Shown piece after piece: positions 6,575 to 10,120 of a stretch of 10,120 nucleotides of DNA. The stretch comes from an uncultured Oscillospiraceae bacterium (lineage in GTDB: Bacteria > Bacillota > Clostridia > Oscillospirales > Oscillospiraceae). The position numbers and the translations under genes were made by a program. The DNA is taken from the NCBI GenBank assembly GCA_934546725.1, contig CAKTED010000037.1:1-10120 (forward strand). The letters run 5' to 3'. Positions within the stretch are counted from its first letter, which is position 1. Each line of letters begins with the position of its first letter. The notes beneath the pieces are model-generated. The model was not told where the DNA came from. It did no database searches and saw only the letters and a program-made list of their open reading frames with translations.

Positions 6575-7945
6575 GTGGTCAGATTTTACATTGCACTTTG
6601 GGCGGCAAAGCTCTCGCAGCTTCTTCTGAGACTGCTTGGCCGCAAGGGGACATATTTTGCCGGCAAGCTCGCCATAAAGCTGTGTCCGGACTTTCTCGCG
6701 CGTATCGGGCGGCCCAAAACGCTCATAGGCGTTACGGGAACGAACGGCAAAACCACAGTCAGCAACATGCTGAACGATATTTTTGGCAGCTGGGGCATGG
6801 ACATTGTAAATAACCGCTACGGCTCAAATATCAATGCCGGCGTGGCAAGCGCGCTCATCGAAAGCGCCGGTCTCGGCGGCAGGTGCAGAAAGGAGTTTGG
6901 CGTGCTGGAGATAGACGAGCGCAGCGCGCGGCTTATTTACCCCTATCTCAAGCCGGACTATCTGCTCATAACCAACCTTTTCCGCGACTCCATGCGCCGC
7001 AACGCGCACCCGTGGTATATCGCGGACATTCTCAGCCGCTACATCCCCGCCGAAACAAAGCTGATCCTCAACGCGGACGACCTAATTTCATCCTCCGTCG
7101 CCGCGCATAACGAGCGGCGGTATTTCGGCATCGACCGTTTGCCGAACGAGCCGGACGCGAGGGAAAACATCGTTCAGGATGTTCGCATCTGCCCCAACTG
7201 CTCCGAGCGCCTTGTTTTTGACTTCCGCCGCTACAATCACATAGGCCGCGCGCACTGCCCTCGCTGCGGCTTTGCCTCGCCCGAGCCCGACTACCGTCTG
7301 AGCGCCCTGGACTTTGCCGGAGGCCGCATGACCGTTTGTGAGCATGGCTCCGAGCATGATTACAGGCTCACCTCCGACGCGCTTTATAACATCTATAATT
7401 CTCTTTCCGTCATTGCCCTGCTGCGTGAGCTTGGCTACGGCGCGGATAAAATTGCCACCGCCTTCGACTCGCTTGAGGTCGTGAGATCCCGCTTCTGGCA
7501 GGAGGAGATCGGCGGGAAGCCGCTCACCGTCATTATGGCAAAGGGGCTTAACGCCGTCGCCTGCACGCGCTCGTTTGACTATGTAAGCTCCATTCCCGGC
7601 ACGAAGAGCGTGGTCCTCATGCTGGACGACGTTTTTGACGAGAAGGAGTCGTCCGAAAATATTGCCTGGCTGTACGACGCGGACTTTGAATTTCTCGCCG
7701 ACCCGTCGATCCTGCAGATCGTCACCGTCGGCATACGCTCGCTCGACAGCCGCATGCGCCTGCTCATAGCGGGCGTCCCCGAGGAGCGCATAGTTGCCGT
7801 GCGCGACGAAAAGGACGCCGCGGCGCTTGTTGACATCAGCTCTCCCGATAAATTTTTCCTGCTCTACGAGCTTTACCGCCACGATTCGGCCGTTGCCGTG
7901 CGCGAGCAGATAGCCCGACGCATGAAGGAGGCGCAGACAAAATGA
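6575..7945 (+). CDS. murT: MurT-like Mur ligase subunit (lipid II isoglutaminyl synthase type, divergent)
   Basis: In typical Gram-positives MurT is the ATP-dependent ligase that, with GatD, amidates D-Glu of the lipid II stem peptide to D-isoglutamine at the cytoplasmic face. This 456-residue protein has the family layout: N-terminal segment, Mur ligase P-loop GVTGTNGKTT at 52-61, the MurT zinc ribbon with Cys206/Cys209 and Cys228/Cys231, LYNIYNSLSVIA at 270-281, and a C-terminal domain with WLYDADFE at 365-372, where the family carries an Asp reported to complete the GatD catalytic triad. It departs from consensus as I recall it in several places: the usual FRDQxDRxGE reads FRDSMRRNAHP (136-146), FGRxE reads SRFWQEE (305-311), and the KNPxGxNE segment reads AKGLNAVA (322-329). 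The start is a GTG with only weak GGA upstream, 6 bases after the ATPase stop. An ATGA overlap couples it to the next gene. Confidence 0.88.
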   Translation: MVRFYIALWAAKLSQLLLRLLGRKGTYFAGKLAIKLCPDFLARIGRPKTLIGVTGTNGKTTVSNMLNDIFGSWGMDIVNNRYGSNINAGVASALIESAGLGGRCRKEFGVLEIDERSARLIYPYLKPDYLLITNLFRDSMRRNAHPWYIADILSRYIPAETKLILNADDLISSSVAAHNERRYFGIDRLPNEPDARENIVQDVRICPNCSERLVFDFRRYNHIGRAHCPRCGFASPEPDYRLSALDFAGGRMTVCEHGSEHDYRLTSDALYNIYNSLSVIALLRELGYGADKIATAFDSLEVVRSRFWQEEIGGKPLTVIMAKGLNAVACTRSFDYVSSIPGTKSVVLMLDDVFDEKESSENIAWLYDADFEFLADPSILQIVTVGIRSLDSRMRLLIAGVPEERIVAVRDEKDAAALVDISSPDKFFLLYELYRHDSAVAVREQIARRMKEAQTK

Positions 7946-8649
7946 TAATAGAACGTCTTTATCCCGAGATCGCCAACCTTTTCGGCGATTCGGCAAACTT
8001 CAAATATCTCCGCGAGTCCATCCCGGACGCCGAGTTTATCGAAACCGGGCTTAACGAAACGCCCGCCTTTCTTTCGCGCGACGTTTCGCTCGTCTACATG
8101 GGGCCGATGAGCGAAGGACACCAGCTGCTTGCGCTTGAGCACCTGCGCCCGTACCGTGACCGTCTTGCTCAGATGATAGTCGGCGGAGTGCATTTTCTGA
8201 TGACGGGCAACAGCTTTGAGCTTTTCGGGCACTCCATTGAGCAGAACGGCGAAAAGCACGAGGCACTCGGCCTTTTGGATTTTTCCTCCCGCTGTGACAC
8301 AGGCCGCAGATATAACGGATTTTTTCTCGGCGACTTTGACGGCATAAAGCTCACGGCGTTCAACAGCCGCTTCAGCCACTCCTGGCCCGGGGGAAAATGC
8401 AGCGGCTTTGCCAACGTTCTGCGCGGTATCGGGCTTAACGAAGGATGCAATTTTGAGGGCGTGAAAAAGAACAACTTTATCGGAACGTACCTTCTCGGGC
8501 CGCTGCTGGTTCTGAACCCGCTGTTTACCGCCCGCCTTATGGAGGAGCTTGGCCTGCCCGGCGCGAAGCCCGCGTTTTTCGAGCAGTCCATGGAGGCCTA
8601 TGAGCGCAGACTCGGCGAATTCGAGGACGAACGGAGGAAGCTGGACTGA
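7942..8649 (+). CDS. gatD: GatD-like class I amidotransferase subunit lacking catalytic Cys and His
   Basis: By fold, length (235 residues) and position directly after murT this is GatD, the subunit that normally hydrolyses glutamine and channels ammonia to MurT. Shared landmarks: LYPEIANLFGDSANF at 7-20, GLLDF at 110-114, TGRRYNG at 120-126 with a substrate-binding-type Arg, and GTYLLGPLL at 181-189. Against the Staphylococcus aureus sequence as I remember it, the ICGGYQ nucleophile elbow aligns with TGNSFE, putting Gly89 where the Cys should be; GTYLHGP aligns with GTYLLGP, putting Leu185 where the His should be; and the GGGSDREQ loop aligns with MGPMSEGHQ at 53-61. None of the three Cys residues present (118, 153, 169) is near the elbow. 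AAGGAGG at 7925-7931 supports the ATG, which overlaps the murT stop. Probably a structural or regulatory subunit, or one that binds another ligand. Confidence 0.85.
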   Translation: MIIERLYPEIANLFGDSANFKYLRESIPDAEFIETGLNETPAFLSRDVSLVYMGPMSEGHQLLALEHLRPYRDRLAQMIVGGVHFLMTGNSFELFGHSIEQNGEKHEALGLLDFSSRCDTGRRYNGFFLGDFDGIKLTAFNSRFSHSWPGGKCSGFANVLRGIGLNEGCNFEGVKKNNFIGTYLLGPLLVLNPLFTARLMEELGLPGAKPAFFEQSMEAYERRLGEFEDERRKLD

Positions 8650-9299
8650 TGGCACGCTACGCTCTGTTTGACCTTGACGGTACGCTCACCGATCCCGAGG
8701 AAGGCATAACCCGAAGCGTCGCTCACGCGCTGGCGCATTTCGGCATTGAGGTCTCCGATCTCAGGTCGCTGAGAAAATTCATCGGACCTCCGCTCAAGGA
8801 CTCGTTCATGGAATTCTACGGTTTTTCCGAGGCCGACGCGCTGACGGCGATAGATAAGTACCGCGAGCGCTTTTCCACCGTCGGCATATTTGAAAACCGG
8901 CTCTACCCAGGTATGGAAAGCGTTCTTTCACGGCTTTGCGGCGACGGCCTCACTCTTGCCGTAGCCTCCTCAAAGCCGGAAATATACGTAAAGCAGATCG
9001 TCGAGCATTTTGGCCTGAGCCGTTTTTTTGCGGCCGTCTGCGGCAGCGAGCTCGACGGCCGCAGGACCGATAAGGCCGAGGTGATAAGCTACGCCCTCGC
9101 CGCTCTCTCCTCCCCGCCCGCTGCCGACTGCATCATGGTCGGCGACCGAAAGCATGATATCGTCGGCGCGAAGAAAAATTCGCTCCGCTCCGTCGGCGTG
9201 CTCTACGGCTTCGGCAGCCGCGATGAGCTGCTTCACGCCGGTGCCGACCGCCTGGCCGAATCCGTCAGCGATGTGTATGATGCGGTTTCGGTAATGTGA
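8649..9299 (+). CDS. HAD-superfamily phosphatase (phosphoglycolate phosphatase/5'-nucleotidase-like)
   Basis: A 216-residue cytoplasmic HAD hydrolase with a helical C1 cap. Motif I is DLDGT with Asp8 nucleophile and Asp10; the cap spans about 15-85 and includes FIGPPLKDSF (44-53), a signature of the Gph/PpaX/5'-nucleotidase-like branch; motif II is ASSKPE with Ser107/Ser108; motif III Lys is 142; motif IV is GDRKHD with Asp166 and Asp170. All catalytic residues are present, so it should be an active small-molecule phosphatase; the substrate cannot be read from sequence. GGAGG at 8633-8637 precedes the ATG, which overlaps the gatD stop (TGATG), so the gene is translationally coupled to the MurT/GatD pair. 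Its position suggests service to the same pathway, but HAD genes are common operon passengers. It is followed by the operon terminator. Confidence 0.9.
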   Translation: MARYALFDLDGTLTDPEEGITRSVAHALAHFGIEVSDLRSLRKFIGPPLKDSFMEFYGFSEADALTAIDKYRERFSTVGIFENRLYPGMESVLSRLCGDGLTLAVASSKPEIYVKQIVEHFGLSRFFAAVCGSELDGRRTDKAEVISYALAALSSPPAADCIMVGDRKHDIVGAKKNSLRSVGVLYGFGSRDELLHAGADRLAESVSDVYDAVSVM

Positions 9300-9313
9300 T
9301 ATTTATAAAAATG

Positions 9314-9353
9314 AATCCGACCTGTAAAAGCGGGTCGGATTTGTCTTTCTTTT
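9314..9353 (+). terminator. Intrinsic terminator of the ATPase-murT-gatD-HAD operon
   Basis: A perfect 9-bp stem, AATCCGACC (9314-9322) with GGTCGGATT (9333-9341), with a 10-base loop and a T-rich tail (9341-9353). It begins 15 bases after the HAD stop codon. It also separates this operon from the oppositely oriented CRISPR locus. Confidence 0.85.
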
Positions 9354-9387
9354 ATGTACAGAACATGCCATTTTATGTTTTGTTAAT

Positions 9388-9421
9388 GTTTCTTCTTCGT
9401 TGCCTCTCTGCGAGGGGCAAC
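9388..9421 (-). repeat. Degenerate leader-distal terminal repeat of the CRISPR array
   Basis: This 34-base copy keeps the hairpin core but carries several substitutions and a 2-base insertion in the handle side relative to the 32-base consensus. Arms 9399-9408 and 9412-9421 pair over 10 bases; in a plus-strand RNA every position pairs (one G-U), in a minus-strand RNA there is one C-A mismatch. Changes on both arms keep the stem, extending it by two pairs over the normal repeat. Terminal repeat decay is normal, since it is not used for new spacer insertion. Confidence 0.8.
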
Positions 9422-9688
9422 AGGCTCTTGTCGCCTTCGGCAACATTACGGAAATCATTTCTACTCGCGCCCCTCTGCGAGGGGCGACGGATATCCACGG
9501 AATCATCCATGATCCCCCACATGATTTCTACTCACGCCCCTCTGCGAGGGGCGACCGAGAGTTGAAGCCTTCCTCGAGCAGGAGCTTGTATTTCTACTCA
9601 CGCCCCTCTGCGAGGGGCGACATCTTGCTCGCGAACGCGACGAACGCCGCTGCGGCATTTCTACTCACGCCCCTCTGCGAGGGGCGAC
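9388..9688 (-). CRISPR. Type I-C CRISPR array: four intact repeats, one degenerate repeat, four spacers
   Basis: Four 32-base repeats lie at 9457-9488, 9524-9555, 9590-9621 and 9657-9688. Spacers are at 9422-9456, 9489-9523, 9556-9589 and 9622-9656 (35, 35, 34 and 35 bases). In crRNA orientation (minus strand) each repeat begins GTCGCCCCTCGCAGAGGGGC and ends GTGAGTAGAAAT, with an 8-bp CGCCCCTC/GAGGGGCG hairpin and a loop of three; this is the type I-C pattern, where Cas5 cuts after the hairpin and leaves an 11-base 5' handle. Three intact repeats are identical; the one at 9457 differs by one base (G at 9467). The degenerate copy at 9388-9421 is at the low-coordinate end, so the leader is at the high-coordinate end next to cas2. 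Newest spacer should be 9622-9656. Targets cannot be identified without a search. Confidence 0.97.
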
Positions 9689-9857
9689 AGCAATTTGTCA
9701 CAAAAACTTCAGCGTATTTTGAGACAAATCGCCAAAAAATGCGCAGTTATTTAGCATAATTTTCCATTCAGCTTTCATTTGTGCCACAAATACCTGCGCA
9801 AATCGCGGGAATATTTGCGCCAACCTCCCGCAAAATCATGGTCAGGCGGGGTCGGCG
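9689..9857 (-). promoter_or_regulatory. CRISPR leader, rich in ATTTG-based inverted repeats
   Basis: The 169 bases between the cas2 stop and the first repeat contain no credible gene. Position and the degenerate repeat at the other end make this the leader, where pre-crRNA transcription starts and new spacers are inserted. Three inverted repeats are visible: 9693-9705 with 9717-9729 (13-base arms, one mismatch, 11-base loop), 9777-9783 with 9785-9791 (perfect, 1-base centre), and 9796-9803 with 9813-9820 (perfect, 9-base loop). A further pair, 9805-9810 with 9826-9831, interleaves with the last. I could not settle on a promoter; TATGCT/CTAAAT-like sequence on the minus strand near 9750-9760 is only a possibility. 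Confidence 0.7.
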
Positions 9858-10120
9858 CTAAAAAATCAGTGCGCTTCCGGCTTCCACAAGAGGCTTTTTC
9901 CCCATGGTCTCTATTCGATTCTCATAGGAATTACCCAGGCGATAGAAGCGAACCGAATCCTGCTCCATATCAATAGCTCTTTCCAGCTCATTCTTCAGAA
10001 CCACCAGCTGCGAGGCATCGAGAAGCACCTCAAACACGGAGTTTTGTACGCGCATGCCATGGCGTTCACATATCTTTGCGACCTTGCGCAAACGCTTCTG
10101 TCCGGCGGCAGATGACGTAT
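9858..10120 (-). CDS. cas2: Type I-C CRISPR-associated endonuclease Cas2 (N-terminus outside window)
   Basis: Cas2 is the dimeric ferredoxin-fold partner of Cas1 in spacer acquisition. The visible 86 residues read TSSAAGQKRLRKVAKICERH onward to a stop at 9858-9860; GQKRLRKVAKIC, RVQNSVFEVLLDASQ, LKNELERAID and EQDSVRFYRLG are characteristic of the type I-C Cas2 of about 96-97 residues. The usual first ten residues (an ITYDV-type strand with the conserved Asp) lie past 10120. The TTG at 10089-10091 is not the start, because the frame stays open and stays Cas2-like to the window edge. In I-C loci cas2 is the last gene of the cas3-cas5-cas8c-cas7-cas4-cas1-cas2 operon and sits beside the leader, exactly as here, so the other cas genes should lie to the right on the minus strand. 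Confidence 0.95.
   Translation of the reverse strand, partial: TSSAAGQKRLRKVAKICERHGMRVQNSVFEVLLDASQLVVLKNELERAIDMEQDSVRFYRLGNSYENRIETMGKKPLVEAGSALIF

Noticed and set aside
7088..7996. Long minus-strand open frame of 302 codons
   Set aside because: Antisense to the murT-like gene; the coding signal, motifs and ribosome sites all belong to the plus strand.
9388..9688. Plus-strand orientation of the CRISPR array
   Set aside because: The minus strand gives the type I-C repeat with its AGTAGAAAT-type handle, cas2 and leader lie on the high-coordinate side, and the decayed repeat is at the low-coordinate end.
9296..9759. Open frames crossing the CRISPR array with repeated peptide segments such as APLRGAT or SRPSARGD
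   Set aside because: The peptide repetition is only the CRISPR repeat being translated; there is no start signal.
9779..9976. Plus-strand 65-codon frame over the leader and cas2 end
   Set aside because: It overlaps the convincing cas2 frame and has no ribosome site or recognisable product.

Overview
The window looks like a piece of a low-to-mid GC Gram-positive (Bacillota, probably class Clostridia, perhaps the Oscillospiraceae side) chromosome. This is inferred from the gene set (a MurT/GatD-type pair, a clostridial-style cytoplasmic BMP protein next to xpt, a CtpE/Exp7-like P-type ATPase), strong AGGAGG-type ribosome sites, canonical TTGAnn/TATAAT promoters and moderately GC-rich coding sequence. 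No species can be named from the sequence alone.

Left half (1-3961), all on the minus strand. Reading in the direction of transcription: a ParB-like/BMP fusion protein without a signal peptide, then xanthine phosphoribosyltransferase (xpt) 26 bases downstream, then an Ldh_2-family NAD(P)-dependent 2-hydroxyacid dehydrogenase with its own promoter, then the start of a zinc-ribbon protein that runs off the left edge. The nucleoside-type binding domain, xpt and possibly the dehydrogenase suggest a purine theme, but only xpt is firmly a purine gene.

Middle (3962-4156): a divergent AT-rich intergenic region. It carries two overlapping minus-strand promoters, both with perfect TATAAT boxes, and a plus-strand extended -10 for the next operon.

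Right-centre (4109-9353), plus strand: a four-gene, tightly packed operon. It encodes a CtpE/Exp7-like P-type ATPase, a MurT-like Mur ligase, a GatD-like amidotransferase subunit and a HAD phosphatase, joined by 6-base spacing, an ATGA overlap and a TGATG overlap, and closed by a good intrinsic terminator. The GatD-like protein appears to lack the catalytic Cys, the catalytic His and the GGG-x-D loop, and the MurT-like partner has also lost several family motifs. This divergent pair is the most interesting thing in the window.

Right end (9388-10120), minus strand: the downstream end of a type I-C CRISPR-Cas locus. Cas2 is cut by the window edge; then comes a 169-base leader rich in inverted repeats, and a very short array of four intact 32-base repeats, four spacers and one degenerate terminal repeat. 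The remaining cas genes should lie beyond position 10120.
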